Source of the DNA: Streptomyces profundus
GTDB taxonomy: Bacteria; Actinomycetota; Actinomycetes; Streptomycetales; Streptomycetaceae
DNA length: 64,000 nucleotides
Direction: 5' to 3'
NCBI RefSeq assembly: GCF_020740535.1
Contig: NZ_CP082362.1
Location: 806,001 to 870,000, forward strand
Shown here: piece by piece, positions 33,285 through 43,358 of the stretch
Layout of the letters: the number at the start of each line of letters is the position of its first letter
Numbering within the stretch: position 1 is the stretch's first letter
Position numbers and translations under genes: made by a program
The notes under the pieces: generated by a model
What the model saw: the letters and a program-made list of their open reading frames with translations, nothing else
Told to the model about the DNA's origin: nothing
Database searches by the model: none

Positions 33285-34366
33285 CCGGGGAACGCCGGAC
33301 GGACCCACGGCCGCGTTCACGTCAGCGGCATATCGCCCACCTCGCCCTGACCGCGCCCGACACCGACACCGACGCCGAGACCGACGGGGAACGGTACGCC
33401 GACATCGTCGACGTGCTGTCCGGGATCACCCCGCATGTCAAGGCCGTCCCGCCGGACGCCGTCCAGCTCGACCTGACGTCGGCGCTCCGCTACTTCGACC
33501 TGTCCCCCTACCACGTCGTCCAGTTGGCGCAGCTGCGCCTGAAGGCCCTGCACGGCGTCGACGCCGGCGCCGGGCTCGCCGGCAACCGCATGCTGGCGGC
33601 CATGGCGGCCGACACGGCCGCGCCGGGACACACCGTCTGGGTCCCCGCCGAACGGGCCACCGCCTGGCTGCGCCCCCGTCCGGTCACCGCGCTGCCCGAG
33701 GTCGGCCGGTCCATGGCGACCACCCTGGGCAGATACGGGCTGCACACCATCGGCCAGATCGCCGACCTGCCGGCGGCGACCCTGCAACGTCTCCTCGGCG
33801 TCGGCCGGGCACGGCTGTTGACCGAACGCGCCCACGGCCACGACCCCCGTCCGGTCGTCCCCGACGAACCGGCCGCGCGGCTGACCGCCGAGCTCGCGCT
33901 GGAGCGGGACTGCCTCGATCCGGAGCGGCAGCACCGCTCGGTGCTGGGGCTCGTCGAGCACCTCGGTCACCGGCTGCGCGGCGCCGGCCAGGTCGCCGGC
34001 CGCGTCACCCTCACGGTGCGGTACGCCGACCGTTCCACCAGCACCCGCGCCCACCGGCTGGCGGAGCCGACCGGGCACTCCCCCGCCCTCGCGTCGGCCG
34101 CCCTTGGGCTGCTGGCGGGGCTCGGGCTGCAACGCGCCCGGGTGCGCGGCTTCACCGTCCGCGCCGAGGAGCTGCGGCCCGCCGACACCGCCCATCGTCA
34201 GCTCTCCCTGGACTCGGGAGACGACCGCGCCAGGGCCGCCGAGGCGGTGGCGGACCGGATCCGCCGCCGGTTCGGGGCGGCGGCCGTGGGGCCGCCGTCC
34301 TGGTACGGCCACCCGGACCAGCCACCCAGGGTGGTCGCCTCGACCACCGCGCGGTGGTCCCCCTGA
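33281..34366 (+). CDS. imuB: ImuB-like Y-family polymerase homologue
   Basis: 361 residues, ATGA-coupled to dnaE2. It has the Y-family fingers/thumb features (helix-hairpin-helix segments TALPEVGRSMATTLGRYGLHTIGQIADLP and LQRLLGVGRARLL, then a little-finger domain). The acidic catalytic positions are degenerate: the N-terminal D-x-D strand is replaced by HLALTAPD, and the usual S-x-DEA-xLD motif reads PPDAVQLDLT, so one carboxylate is missing. This is the state of ImuB proteins, which act as beta-clamp hubs for DnaE2 instead of synthesising DNA. No imuA' is next to it. It is shorter than mycobacterial ImuB, and some annotators would call it simply a DinB-like protein. Confidence 0.8.
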   Translation: MTGERRTDPRPRSRQRHIAHLALTAPDTDTDAETDGERYADIVDVLSGITPHVKAVPPDAVQLDLTSALRYFDLSPYHVVQLAQLRLKALHGVDAGAGLAGNRMLAAMAADTAAPGHTVWVPAERATAWLRPRPVTALPEVGRSMATTLGRYGLHTIGQIADLPAATLQRLLGVGRARLLTERAHGHDPRPVVPDEPAARLTAELALERDCLDPERQHRSVLGLVEHLGHRLRGAGQVAGRVTLTVRYADRSTSTRAHRLAEPTGHSPALASAALGLLAGLGLQRARVRGFTVRAEELRPADTAHRQLSLDSGDDRARAAEAVADRIRRRFGAAAVGPPSWYGHPDQPPRVVASTTARWSP

Positions 34367-34398
34367 GCGCCTGACGGCCCGTCAAAGTCAGCTCGGAG

Positions 34399-34965
34399 TC
34401 AGCCGGCTTCGGGCGCCGGCAGGCGGCAGCGCCCGGTGGCCAGCGCGGCGCGCACCGCGTCGGCGGTGACGCCCTGGGGCTGCCCCGTGCTGTCCAGAAC
34501 GTGGTGCTCATAGCGACCGAGATCGGCGAACTGTCGATACATCTCCTCGATCGGGCCAGGATCGGTCAGCGGATGATCGCGCCTGCTCGTTCCCCGTTCC
34601 AGGGTGGTCTCCCGATCCGGGCGCAACACCACATAGTGCGGCGTCTCGCCGAGCGCTCGGACGGTCTCGGCCCGGAAGGGCTCGACGAACCACGGGCCGA
34701 TCACGCCGTCGACCACCGTCAGATAGCCACCGGCGGCATAGCCGGCCGCCGCCCGCGCCAGCACGCCGACCACCACCTCGTTCTGGTGCCGCGCCGCCGG
34801 CAGATACGGCGGCACGGCGTCGTCCCCGAGCACCGCCCAGAAGTCGTCCGCGTGCAGCCAGGCGCTGCCGGGCTCGCCCGGCGCCTCGGTCAGCGACCGC
34901 GCGACGGTGCTCTTGCCCGCTCCGGGTGGGCCGCTCAGCAGGACGACCGCTCCGCTCCCTGTCAC
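34399..34965 (-). CDS. Small P-loop kinase (zeta-toxin/chloramphenicol phosphotransferase-like)
   Basis: 188 residues. Walker A is GPPGAGKST at 12-20, and HADDFW (about 40) is a likely substrate-binding strand as in small-molecule kinases. ETTLERGTSRRDHPL near 125 gives the arginines of a lid. The substrate is not known: chloramphenicol phosphotransferase, gluconate kinase and zeta-type kinases share the fold. No antitoxin gene lies beside it, so a toxin role is unlikely. It is divergent from a HAD hydrolase with only 23 bases between the two starts, so at least one is probably read from a leaderless transcript. Confidence 0.78.
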   Translation of the reverse strand: MTGSGAVVLLSGPPGAGKSTVARSLTEAPGEPGSAWLHADDFWAVLGDDAVPPYLPAARHQNEVVVGVLARAAAGYAAGGYLTVVDGVIGPWFVEPFRAETVRALGETPHYVVLRPDRETTLERGTSRRDHPLTDPGPIEEMYRQFADLGRYEHHVLDSTGQPQGVTADAVRAALATGRCRLPAPEAG

Positions 34966-34988
34966 CCCAACAGGTTAGGGTGCCAAGC

Positions 34989-35642
34989 GTGGCTATCCCC
35001 TTCGACCTTGTGATCTTCGACTGTGACGGCGTGCTGGTGGACAGCGAGCCGCTCGCCCTCCGGGTCTGTCTCGACCTGGGGGCCGAGCTGGGCTGGCCGC
35101 TGACCGAGGGCGAGGTCGTCGACCGCTTCCTCGGCCGCTCCGAGCGGGCGGTCCAGGAGCAGATAGCCGAGCGCCTCGGCGCGGAGAAGGCCGCCCGCTG
35201 GGGCGAGGAGTACCAGCGGCGCCTCGCCCTTCTCATCGACACGGAGTTGACCGAGGTGGACGGCGTGACGGAGGCGCTGGACGCGCTGACCGTGCCGCTG
35301 AACTGCATCGCCTCCAGCGGCAGTCACGAGAAGATGCGCCACACGCTGGGCCGCACCGGGCTCCGCGAGCGGTTCGACGGCCGGATCTTCAGCGCCGGCG
35401 AGGTGGCCAGGGGCAAGCCGGAGCCGGATCTGTTCCTGCACGCGGCGGCGCGGATGGGGGTCGATCCGGCGCGCTGCGCGGTGGTCGAGGACAGCCAGTA
35501 CGGGGTGCGCGCGGCCCGCGCCGCCGGCATGTACGCCTTCGGCTACGCGGGTGGCCTCACCCCGGCCGACTGGCTCGCCGGGCCCGACACCACCGTCTTC
35601 GACGACATGCGCAAGCTGCCCGCGCTGCTGAGCGGTCGCTGA
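34989..35642 (+). CDS. HAD-superfamily hydrolase (beta-phosphoglucomutase-like)
   Basis: 217 residues from a GTG at 34989; the frame is open further left, but homologous sequence starts VAIPFDLVIFDCDGVLVDSE. HAD motifs are clear: I DCDG (D11, D13), II SSG near 108, III the lysine in KPEPDLF near 146, and IV VVEDSQYG near 166. A helical cap follows motif I, as in subfamily I phosphatases that act on sugar phosphates or 2-phosphoglycolate-like substrates. Substrate cannot be read from sequence. A TAGGGT hexamer just before the start could be the -10 of a leaderless transcript. Confidence 0.87.
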   Translation: MAIPFDLVIFDCDGVLVDSEPLALRVCLDLGAELGWPLTEGEVVDRFLGRSERAVQEQIAERLGAEKAARWGEEYQRRLALLIDTELTEVDGVTEALDALTVPLNCIASSGSHEKMRHTLGRTGLRERFDGRIFSAGEVARGKPEPDLFLHAAARMGVDPARCAVVEDSQYGVRAARAAGMYAFGYAGGLTPADWLAGPDTTVFDDMRKLPALLSGR

Positions 35643-35743
35643 CGCCCGTGGCGCCCTCGGCGCGTGAGCCGCTGCCGGAGCGGTTCCGCCGGGTGGCGGC
35701 CTCGCCCTGAGCAGCGCACCAGGGCCCTCGCGACGCGGGCGGG

Positions 35744-36619
35744 TCAGCGGCCCCTGCGGGGCCGGGGGCGCGAGCCGCCGGTCCAGTGGGCGGGGCGGGC
35801 GAGCCCGTCGGGGATGGTGGTGTCGGCGTCTCCCCGCGCGGCGTCGAGTTGGGGCCGGGTGACGAAGAGCGCGCCGGCGAGCCGGGCGCCGCGCAGGTCG
35901 GCGTCCCTGAGGTCGGCGCCGATCAGATCGGCCAGGCCGAGGTCGGCCTGGCGCAGGTCGGCCGCGATCAGCAGCGCGCCCCGCAGGTTGGCGCCGCGCA
36001 GATCCGCCCGGCGCAGCCGGGCGCCGACCAGATCGGCGCCCCTGGCGTACCGCCGCTGGGCCGGCTGCCCGGCCCTGGCCAGTTCGCTGGCGCGCAGCAG
36101 CAGCGTGTTGACCTCGGCCCGGTGCGCGGCCACGTCAAGGCCAAGCAGCGTCTCCGCCTCGGCGGCGGCCAGGCGTTCGGTGGCGGCCAGCGCCTCGTTC
36201 AGCGCGGGGCGCAGCGGGCGCGCGGCGGGCAGCTCCTCGGCCTGGGTCAGATACCAGAGCAGCTCGTGGAGTTGCCGTTGCACGGGGAAGACGGCGAACA
36301 TCAGGCGCGCGGTCCCCGGGTCGTCGCGCCAGCTCCGGCCGCCGAAGGTGTGCTGGGAGATCCGCTGCCCGGCGCCGAAGCAGTCGAAGACCGCGCAGCC
36401 CGCGTAGCCGCTTCCCCGGAGGTTCGCGTGGATCCCGCAGCGGGAGTCGGCGCCCAGCCGGGGGCAGGGGTGACCGGCGTCCTTGCTGTGGGCGAAGTCG
36501 GCGGAGGCGGCGAAGGGCAGCGCGACACAGCACAGGCCGTGACAGGCGGCGCAGTCGCCCACCAGGTCGAGCCGTCGACGGGTGCCCGCCGTGACGGGCG
36601 TGGTCTCGTTCGCCGCCAC
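35744..36619 (-). CDS. Pentapeptide-repeat protein with N-terminal cysteine cluster
   Basis: 291 residues. Residues about 195-250 are pentapeptide repeats of the A(D/N)Lxx type ([20 protein letters not shown] and on), which form a right-handed beta helix. The N-terminal 80 residues hold eight cysteines: CAACHGLCC at 23-31, then [17 protein letters not shown]. This resembles a metal-cluster zinc/iron-binding module (as in YkgJ-like proteins). A helical linker joins the two. The combination suggests a metal-sensing or redox-linked scaffold; no enzyme motif is seen. The GTG start at 36619 sits beside a purine-rich 9-base repeat. The order of domains is common in Streptomyces. Confidence 0.82.
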   Translation of the reverse strand: MAANETTPVTAGTRRRLDLVGDCAACHGLCCVALPFAASADFAHSKDAGHPCPRLGADSRCGIHANLRGSGYAGCAVFDCFGAGQRISQHTFGGRSWRDDPGTARLMFAVFPVQRQLHELLWYLTQAEELPAARPLRPALNEALAATERLAAAEAETLLGLDVAAHRAEVNTLLLRASELARAGQPAQRRYARGADLVGARLRRADLRGANLRGALLIAADLRQADLGLADLIGADLRDADLRGARLAGALFVTRPQLDAARGDADTTIPDGLARPAHWTGGSRPRPRRGR

Positions 36620-36633
36620 GTGCCACTCTCCCC

Positions 36634-36665
36634 TCGTCCCCCTCGTCCCCCTCGTCCCCCTCGTC
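36634..36665. repeat. 9-base tandem repeat in front of pentapeptide-repeat gene
   Basis: TCGTCCCCC is repeated three times in full and once in part. Read on the minus strand it is GGGGGACGA, a run of purine-rich blocks 15-46 bases before the GTG start. Copy number could vary by slippage and change translation. Confidence 0.55.
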
Positions 36666-36726
36666 GCCGCCGGGCGCCGCCGTCCTCATCCTGCCAGCCG
36701 TCGCACGGCCCCCGGCGGCCAGGGCC

Positions 36727-37572
36727 TCAGTGCGGGGCGTCCCGGCCGACCTGGTCGAACTCGGTGCCGCAGGGCCCCGCGCCCTCGCTCTCCGGCAGCC
36801 GGACCCGTTCACCGCTCATCGTCAACGTGGGGTACCAGTCGCCGATCCGCTCGGCCGAGCGGCCGACGTAGTGGCAGATGAACGAGCGGCGGTAGCGGTC
36901 GGTGGTGCGGTTGGGCTGCGAGCCGTGCACCAGGCTGCCGTTGAAGAAGAGGACGTCCCCGGGGGCCATGTCCACCGGCACCGACGAGAGCCCAGGCGGC
37001 GGGGGGACATACTCGCGGACAAAGGACAGCGTGGGATCGGCCTCTTCCGGACAGAAGAGGTCCATGTCATGCGTGCCGGGGACCACTTCAAGACCACCGT
37101 TGTCCCGGTCGATCAGATCGCAGGCGATCCAGGCCGCCACACAGGTGCCGGGCTCGACCCGGAGATAGAAGTTGTCCTGGTGCGGCGCCTGTCCCCTGGC
37201 GCCCGGTGGCTTGAAGTAGTACATGCTCTGCGCGGCGAGCGGCTCCTCGCCGAGCAGCCCTTCGAGCACCGTGCGCAGCCGGGCGTCCAGCAGCCAGCGC
37301 AGCGCCAGCGCGCTGATCCGGTGCGGGTGCATCACCCGGGGCCGGTACAGCAGCGGATCGTCCGGCTCGCCGGCGGCCGGCTCCCTGGGTTCGAAGTGCC
37401 CGGGCACCGGGCCCCGTTCGGCCAGCTCGTCGAACTCGGCCCGCAGCTCGTCGATCTCGGCGGCGCCGAAGAGACCGCGCAGCACCAGGAAGCCCCGCTC
37501 CTGGAAGAGCTGCCGCTCCCCCGCCGGCAGCCCCTGGGCATCTGGCAGGATCTGCCTCTCTGCTGTTGACAT
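36727..37572 (-). CDS. Phytanoyl-CoA dioxygenase family Fe(II)/2-oxoglutarate enzyme
   Basis: 281 residues from the ATG at 37572, which has GGAGAGGGAG upstream. The iron ligands are H131 and D133 (HQDNFY) and H216 (LVHGSQPN), with an arginine near 227-229 for 2-oxoglutarate. QDNFYLRVEPGTCVAAWIACDLIDRDNGGLEVVPGTH is close to the pattern of this family. It hydroxylates an unknown substrate, often in secondary metabolism or osmolyte modification (ectoine hydroxylase belongs here, but ectABC genes are absent). It is divergent from an AraC-type regulator 91 bases away, which probably controls it. Confidence 0.87.
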   Translation of the reverse strand: MSTAERQILPDAQGLPAGERQLFQERGFLVLRGLFGAAEIDELRAEFDELAERGPVPGHFEPREPAAGEPDDPLLYRPRVMHPHRISALALRWLLDARLRTVLEGLLGEEPLAAQSMYYFKPPGARGQAPHQDNFYLRVEPGTCVAAWIACDLIDRDNGGLEVVPGTHDMDLFCPEEADPTLSFVREYVPPPPGLSSVPVDMAPGDVLFFNGSLVHGSQPNRTTDRYRRSFICHYVGRSAERIGDWYPTLTMSGERVRLPESEGAGPCGTEFDQVGRDAPH

Positions 37573-37663
37573 CTGATCGCTCCCTCTCCCTATCAGTGTC
37601 TGGTCACGTCCGTTGATGTCTGTTTCTTGACGGTAGGCCCGCCCCACGGCCAGGAGGATGCCC

Positions 37664-38572
37664 ATGACCGCCGCGCACCTGCCCGAAGCCGCTGGCCCGC
37701 CGCCGGGGCTGCTGACCGTCGGCTACTTCGACGAGCGCCCCGGCTACGCGGTGCACCGGCCGCGCGGCGCGGACAGCTGGCTCTTCACCTGGACCGTCGC
37801 CGGCCATGGCGAGCTGAGCCAGGGACCGGCCGAGGCGCGGGCGGCGCCGGGGGACCTGGTGGTGCTCGGGCCGCGCGCCCCGCACCGGTACGCGGTGGCG
37901 CCGGACGCCGAGCGCTGGGCGTTCTGGTGGGTGCACTGCCAGGCCAGGCCGGGCTGGGGCGACTGGCTCAGGCCGCATCGGATCGCCGAAGGACGGCTCT
38001 ACGCGGTCAGCCCGGTGCCCGAGGCCAACCGGGAGCGGATCGCCGGCGCCTTCGCCCGGATGCGGTCCGACGCCCGCTGGTCCGGCTACGGGGCTCCGCC
38101 GCCGCCCGAGCCGGCGGCGGAGCCGGGACGGGCCGCGGTCGCGCACGGCTCGGCCGCGCGCGAGCTGGCGCTCGGCGCGGTGGAGGAGATCGTGCTGCTG
38201 GCCGGCGCCCGCTCGCCGACGGACGGCGTCGACCCCCGGGTGCGGCGGGTCGCCGCGCTGATCGCGGCGGACCCGGGCGCGCCGCACACCCTGGCGTCGC
38301 TGGCGGCGCCGGTGGCGCTGTCGCCGTCCCGGATGGCGCACCTGTTCGCCGAGCAGCTCGGCGTGCCGCCGATGCGGGCCCTGCGGGAGGCCAGACTGCG
38401 GCACGCCGCCCGGCTGTTGGAGGAGACCGAGCTGACGGTCGCCAGGGTGGCCGCCTCGGCCGGCTTCGTCAGCGCCTTCCACTTCAGCCGCGCCTTCCGC
38501 GTCCGCTACGGCGTCCCACCCAGCGACCACCGGCGGCGCTCCGGCGGATCCTCGCCGCCCGACGACGGCTGA
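37664..38572 (+). CDS. AraC-family transcriptional regulator
   Basis: 302 residues from the ATG at 37664, after GGCCAGGAGGATG. The N-terminal cupin (about 15-130) contains PGDLVVLGPRAPHRYAV, the sugar/ligand-pocket segment of AraC. The C-terminal half has the two helix-turn-helix motifs and the signature AASAGFVSAFHFSRAFRVRYGVPPSDHRR. A loop rich in alanine and proline separates the two. It is divergent from the phytanoyl-CoA dioxygenase gene, and the short shared region makes it a likely local regulator of that gene. The effector is unknown. Confidence 0.9.
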   Translation: MTAAHLPEAAGPPPGLLTVGYFDERPGYAVHRPRGADSWLFTWTVAGHGELSQGPAEARAAPGDLVVLGPRAPHRYAVAPDAERWAFWWVHCQARPGWGDWLRPHRIAEGRLYAVSPVPEANRERIAGAFARMRSDARWSGYGAPPPPEPAAEPGRAAVAHGSAARELALGAVEEIVLLAGARSPTDGVDPRVRRVAALIAADPGAPHTLASLAAPVALSPSRMAHLFAEQLGVPPMRALREARLRHAARLLEETELTVARVAASAGFVSAFHFSRAFRVRYGVPPSDHRRRSGGSSPPDDG

Positions 38573-38637
38573 GCGAACGTTCCCCACGCCGGTCGCCGGG
38601 CGTCGCCCGCGGGGGGCCACGCCCCGCCCCCGGAGGG

Positions 38638-39368
38638 CTACGCGTTGGCCAGCGCGCGGTGCAGGGCCAGGGCGTCGGGGGCGACCGCGCTGGTCAGGGT
38701 GGCGGGGCCGGCCAGGGGCGCGCACACCGCGCCCTCGCCCAGCAGCCTGGGCGCGGCCTGTTGGCCGTCCAACGCCGGGTCGACCACCAGGAGTTGGCCG
38801 ACCGCGCGGTTCCCGTCCAGCACCGCGCCGCCGTCCCAGCCCGGCGCGTCGGGGCCGCAGCGCAGCTCCTGGTCGAGCAGCGGGCGGCCGTCGCGGACCA
38901 CCGTCAGCCGGCTGGCCAGCCGGCCCGGCTCCTCGTCGGCCCGGCCCAGCACCACGCTCTCCCGCAGCAGAAGCCGGGCGGTGGGCGCCAGTTCGACCCG
39001 GGTCAGCTGGCGCAGCTCGCTGCCGGCGGCGGAGATCAGCGGCTCCGGCATCCAGTGCAGGACGGCCCCCGCGCCGACCCGCAACGTGATCCGGTAGCGC
39101 GCGGGGACGGGGTCCCGTCCGGGCAGCGCGATGGTGGCGGCGGCCGAGGTGACGCGCAGCGCGGCCCCGGGCAGCAGCTCGACCGTCAGCTCGATCCGGT
39201 CCCCGCCGAGCGGCGCGCTCATCGCCCCCACCAGCGTGACCTGGCTGAACGAGGGGTCGTCGGCGCGGGTGCGGCGCACCGCCAGCGGCCCGTCGCCGGC
39301 CAGCACCGGCAGCGCGCCGCCGGGCGCGGCGACGATCCTGGCGTGCGCGGCGACGGCGGCCCTGCCGG

Positions 39369-39372
<4 letters not shown>
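38638..39372 (-). CDS. ureD: Urease accessory protein UreD
   Basis: 244 residues, last gene of the urease operon. UreD binds apo-urease and, with UreF and UreG, helps insert nickel. Recognisable parts are [30 protein letters not shown] and the central [25 protein letters not shown], typical of the family. The GTG start at 39372 overlaps the ureG stop (GTGA), so translation is coupled. The frame continues upstream, but that part is a shadow of ureG. Length fits actinobacterial UreD, which are shorter than enterobacterial ones. Confidence 0.9.
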
Positions 39373-40094
<722 letters not shown>

Positions 40095-40119
40095 GGATCA
40101 AGGCTGTTCGGGGCTGAGG

Positions 40120-40797
40120 TCAGGAGGCGAAGAGGCGCACCGGCCAGTCGGCGTGCTGTTCGGCGGCGATCTCCAGCAGCGGCGCCGCGCCGGCCGGCAG
40201 CGCCTCGGCGCCCAGCGCGGGGTACTCCTCGGCGGCCCGCACCGCCAGCGCCGCCACCTCGTCCAGCTCGGGGGCGAGCTCGGCGAGCGTGGCGGTGGCG
40301 TCGAAGGGGTCGAGGCCGAGCAGCCGCACCACGGCGGTGGCCGGCGCGCTGACCGCGTCGTAGCAGGCGGCCAGCGCCACGTCCCCCGGGCCGAGCCCAG
40401 CGGCCCGGCCGACCAGGCCGAGCACCACCGGCTGGTGCAGGCCGCCCGGGTGGGCGGCGGCCAGCGCGTCCCACTCCTCGGCCGGCCAGGTGGCGCGGGC
40501 CGCGCGCAGCAGCTGGCGGCCGAGGCGGCGGGCGACCGCGCGCAGCGCGGGCGAGGGGGTGCGGGCGTCAGCCGCCGCGTCGAGGCCGGCCGGCTCGGCG
40601 CCGGCGTTGGCCGCGGCGGCCAGCGCGGCGGCGACCTGGCCCGCGGTGTGCAGCCGTCCCCGGCAGAACGCGGTCAGCGACGCGGGGTCGCTGATCCGGC
40701 CGGCGCGCACCGCCGCCTCCGCGCCCCCCGAGTGGGCGTGCGCGCCGGCCGGGAACCGGCCATCGGCGAGCAGCAGCAGGGCGGCTCCCGCACTCAT
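40120..40797 (-). CDS. ureF: Urease accessory protein UreF
   Basis: 225 residues from the ATG at 40797, which has GCGAGG just upstream and gives the usual start (LLLLADGRFPAGAHAHSGG); an ATG at 40818 is an alternative. UreF is an all-helical protein that joins UreD to UreG and gates GTPase action during nickel insertion. The motif GAHAHSGGAE near 23 is characteristic. It follows ureC by 63 bases and precedes ureG by 25. Confidence 0.9.
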   Translation of the reverse strand: MSAGAALLLLADGRFPAGAHAHSGGAEAAVRAGRISDPASLTAFCRGRLHTAGQVAAALAAAANAGAEPAGLDAAADARTPSPALRAVARRLGRQLLRAARATWPAEEWDALAAAHPGGLHQPVVLGLVGRAAGLGPGDVALAACYDAVSAPATAVVRLLGLDPFDATATLAELAPELDEVAALAVRAAEEYPALGAEALPAGAAPLLEIAAEQHADWPVRLFAS

Positions 40798-40860
40798 CGT
40801 CCTCGCCTCGCTCAGCATGCGGTCGGAATCAGGAAATCAGGAACAGGACCAGGAACAGCG

Positions 40861-42594
40861 TCAGAAGAGGAAGTAGCGCTGGGCCATGGGCAGTTCCTCG
40901 GCCGGCTCGGGGGTGATCGGCTCGCCGTCGACGGTGACGGTGAAGCTGTCGGGGTCAACCCGCACCTCGGGCCTGGCGTCGTTGAGCCGCATGTCCGCCT
41001 TGGTCAGCCGCCTGGTGTCGCGGATCGGCACCAGCGGCTTGCCCACCCCATACCGTTCGGCCAGCCGCCGGTCCAGGCCGTCCGCCAGGGCGAGTTCGGT
41101 GACGAAGGTGACGGAGTTCCCGGCCGGCGCGCGGCCCAGCGCGCCGAACATCGGCCTGGCCAGTTGGGGTTGCGGGGTGGGGATGGACGCGTTGGCATCG
41201 CCCATCCGCGCGTGGGCGATCTGGCCGCCCTTGAGCACCAGTAGCGGTTTGACACCGAAGAACGCCGGCTCCCAGAGCACCAGATCGGCCAGCTTGCCCG
41301 GCTCGACGGACCCGATCTCGCCGTCGAGCCCCTGCGCGATCGCCGGGTTGATCGTGTACTTGGCGACATAGCGACGGGCGCGCAGGTTGTCCGCCCGCCC
41401 GTCGCCCGGCAGGGCGCCGCGCCGCCGCTTCATCACATGCGCCGTCTGCCAGGTGCGCAGCACCACCTCGCCGACCCGGCCCATCGCCTGCGAGTCGGAC
41501 GAGATGATGGAGATCGCGCCCAGATCGTGCAGCACGTCCTCGGCGGCGATGGTGGACGGCCTGATCCGCGACTCGGCGAAGGCCAGGTCCTCGGGCACGG
41601 ACGGGTTGAGGTGGTGGCAGACCATCAGCATGTCGAGGTGCTCGTCGACGGTGTTGACGGTGTGCGGCCGGGTCGGGTTGGTGGAGCTGGGCAGCACGTG
41701 CGGCTCGGAGACGACCGTGATGATGTCGGGCGCGTGCCCGCCGCCGGCGCCCTCGGTGTGGTACGCGTGGATGGTCCGGCCCGCGATGGCCGCCAGCGTG
41801 TCGCCGACGAAGCCGGCCTCGTTGAGGGTGTCGGTGTGGATGGCCAGCTGGGCCCCGGTGGCCTCGCAGACCGTGAGACAGGCGTCGATCGCCGCCGGGG
41901 TGGCGCCCCAGTCCTCGTGGATCTTGAACCCCACGGCGCCGCCCCGCAGTTGGGCGCGCATCGCGTCGGCCGAGACGGTGTTGCCCTTGCCGAGGAGCCC
42001 GATGTTGAGCGGCAGCCCGTCGAGCGCCGCCAGCATCCGCTCCAGATGCCAGGAGCCGGGCGTGACGGTGGTCGCCTTGGAGCCCTCGGCCGGCCCGGTG
42101 CCGCCGCCGACCAGCGTGGTGATGCCGGAGGCCAACGCCTCGTCGGCGATGCCGGGGGCGATGAAGTGCACATGCGCGTCGATCCCGCCGGCGGTGACGA
42201 TCCGCCCGTTCCCCGCGATCACCTCGGTCTCAGGGCCGATCACCAACTCGGGGTGCACCCCGTCCATGGTGTCCGGGTTGCCCGCCTTGCCGAGCGCGGT
42301 GATCCGGCCGTCCCTGATCCCGAGGTCGGCCTTGACGATGCCGGTGTGGTCCAGCACGACCGCGCCGGTGATCACGGTGTCGGGGGTGCCTTCGGCGCGG
42401 GTGGCGCGGGACTGTCCCATGGACTCCCTGATCACCTTGCCGCCGCCGAAGACCGCCTCGTCCCCCGCCCGTCCCGGGCCGCCGCTGAGGTCGTCCTCGA
42501 TCTCGATCAGCAGATCGGTGTCGGCCAGCCGCAGCCGGTCGCCCGTGGTCGGTCCGAAGAGGTCGGCGTACCGCTGCCTGGTCAGCTCAGCCAT
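40861..42594 (-). CDS. ureC: Urease alpha subunit UreC
   Basis: 577 residues, catalytic subunit that hydrolyses urea to ammonia and carbamate. Nickel ligands and catalytic groups are visible: HVHF near 141, the carbamylated lysine in GFKIHEDWG near 223, [10 protein letters not shown] with the catalytic region near 250, and the flap cysteine in [21 protein letters not shown] near 325. All expected residues are present, so the enzyme should be active. It overlaps ureB by eight bases (both starts and stops at 42587-42594). Confidence 0.97.
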   Translation of the reverse strand: MAELTRQRYADLFGPTTGDRLRLADTDLLIEIEDDLSGGPGRAGDEAVFGGGKVIRESMGQSRATRAEGTPDTVITGAVVLDHTGIVKADLGIRDGRITALGKAGNPDTMDGVHPELVIGPETEVIAGNGRIVTAGGIDAHVHFIAPGIADEALASGITTLVGGGTGPAEGSKATTVTPGSWHLERMLAALDGLPLNIGLLGKGNTVSADAMRAQLRGGAVGFKIHEDWGATPAAIDACLTVCEATGAQLAIHTDTLNEAGFVGDTLAAIAGRTIHAYHTEGAGGGHAPDIITVVSEPHVLPSSTNPTRPHTVNTVDEHLDMLMVCHHLNPSVPEDLAFAESRIRPSTIAAEDVLHDLGAISIISSDSQAMGRVGEVVLRTWQTAHVMKRRRGALPGDGRADNLRARRYVAKYTINPAIAQGLDGEIGSVEPGKLADLVLWEPAFFGVKPLLVLKGGQIAHARMGDANASIPTPQPQLARPMFGALGRAPAGNSVTFVTELALADGLDRRLAERYGVGKPLVPIRDTRRLTKADMRLNDARPEVRVDPDSFTVTVDGEPITPEPAEELPMAQRYFLF

Positions 42595-42919
42595 GGTCGG
42601 CCTCTCCCGCGCCGTCCAGCGGGCCGCCGGCCGCGCCGCGCAGCCCCGGCACCACGCGCCGGCCCGCCAGCGGGACCAGCTCCACCTCGACGGGGATGCC
42701 GGGCTCGAACCGCACGGACGTGCCGGCCGCGATGCCGAGCCGCTGCCCCCAGGCCGCCGCGCGGTCGAACGTCAGGCCGGGGTTGGCCTCGGCGAAGTGG
42801 TAGTGCGAACCGACCTGCACGGGCCGGTCGCCGACGTTGCGCACGGCGAGGCGGGTGACGGGGGCGCCCTCGTTCAACGGCACCGGTGTCTCCGCGAAGA
42901 GGATCTCTCCTGGGATCAC
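42587..42919 (-). CDS. ureB: Urease beta subunit UreB
   Basis: 110 residues from a GTG at 42919 ([12 protein letters not shown], the normal UreB opening), behind GGAGAAGG. An ATG at 42955 in the same frame would add 12 proline- and glycine-rich residues and is less likely. The core [40 protein letters not shown] is highly conserved. The C-terminus is a little longer than usual and glycine-rich. It is a structural subunit around the active site, in one operon with ureA and ureC. Confidence 0.94.
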   Translation of the reverse strand: MIPGEILFAETPVPLNEGAPVTRLAVRNVGDRPVQVGSHYHFAEANPGLTFDRAAAWGQRLGIAAGTSVRFEPGIPVEVELVPLAGRRVVPGLRGAAGGPLDGAGEADHG

Positions 42920-42986
42920 GTCGATCGGCCCTTCTCCGGGCCCTGGTTCGGGCACCGGTCGGATACGAAAGCCGCCGTCGGCGGCG

Positions 42987-43289
42987 TCAGCTGACGGGCT
43001 CGTGCACCGTGACGAGCTTGGTGCCGTCCGGGAAGGTCGCCTCGACCTGCACGTCGTGGATCATCTCGGGCACCCCGTCCATCACCTCGGCGCGGCCGAG
43101 CACCCGACGGCCCGACTCCATCAGCTCCGCGACGGTGCGCCCGTCCCTGGCCCCCTCCAGCACATGCGCCGTGATCAGCGCGATCGCCTCCGGATGGTTG
43201 AGCCGCAGCCCGCGCGCCCGACGGCGCTCGGCCACGTCGGCGGCGACATGGATCAACAGGCGCTCCTGCTCGTGCGGGGTCAGTTGCAC
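42987..43289 (-). CDS. ureA: Urease gamma subunit UreA
   Basis: 100 residues, first gene of ureABCFGD. Conserved parts are [37 protein letters not shown] and the central [41 protein letters not shown] separate small subunit is the actinobacterial arrangement. The start ATG is preceded by AGGTGGAAGC. A GlnR-like site lies 70-85 bases upstream, so the whole operon is probably controlled by nitrogen supply. Confidence 0.96.
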   Translation of the reverse strand: MQLTPHEQERLLIHVAADVAERRRARGLRLNHPEAIALITAHVLEGARDGRTVAELMESGRRVLGRAEVMDGVPEMIHDVQVEATFPDGTKLVTVHEPVS

Positions 43290-43358
43290 GCTTCCACCTC
43301 ACCGTCGTAGGGCCCTGGGCGGCCCGGGGACCTGGCTGTTGGAGGTTAGATCGGACGC

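Noticed and set aside
34399..34965. Zeta toxin of a toxin-antitoxin pair
   Set aside because: The Walker A fits, but there is no antitoxin gene beside it and the fold is shared with metabolic kinases.
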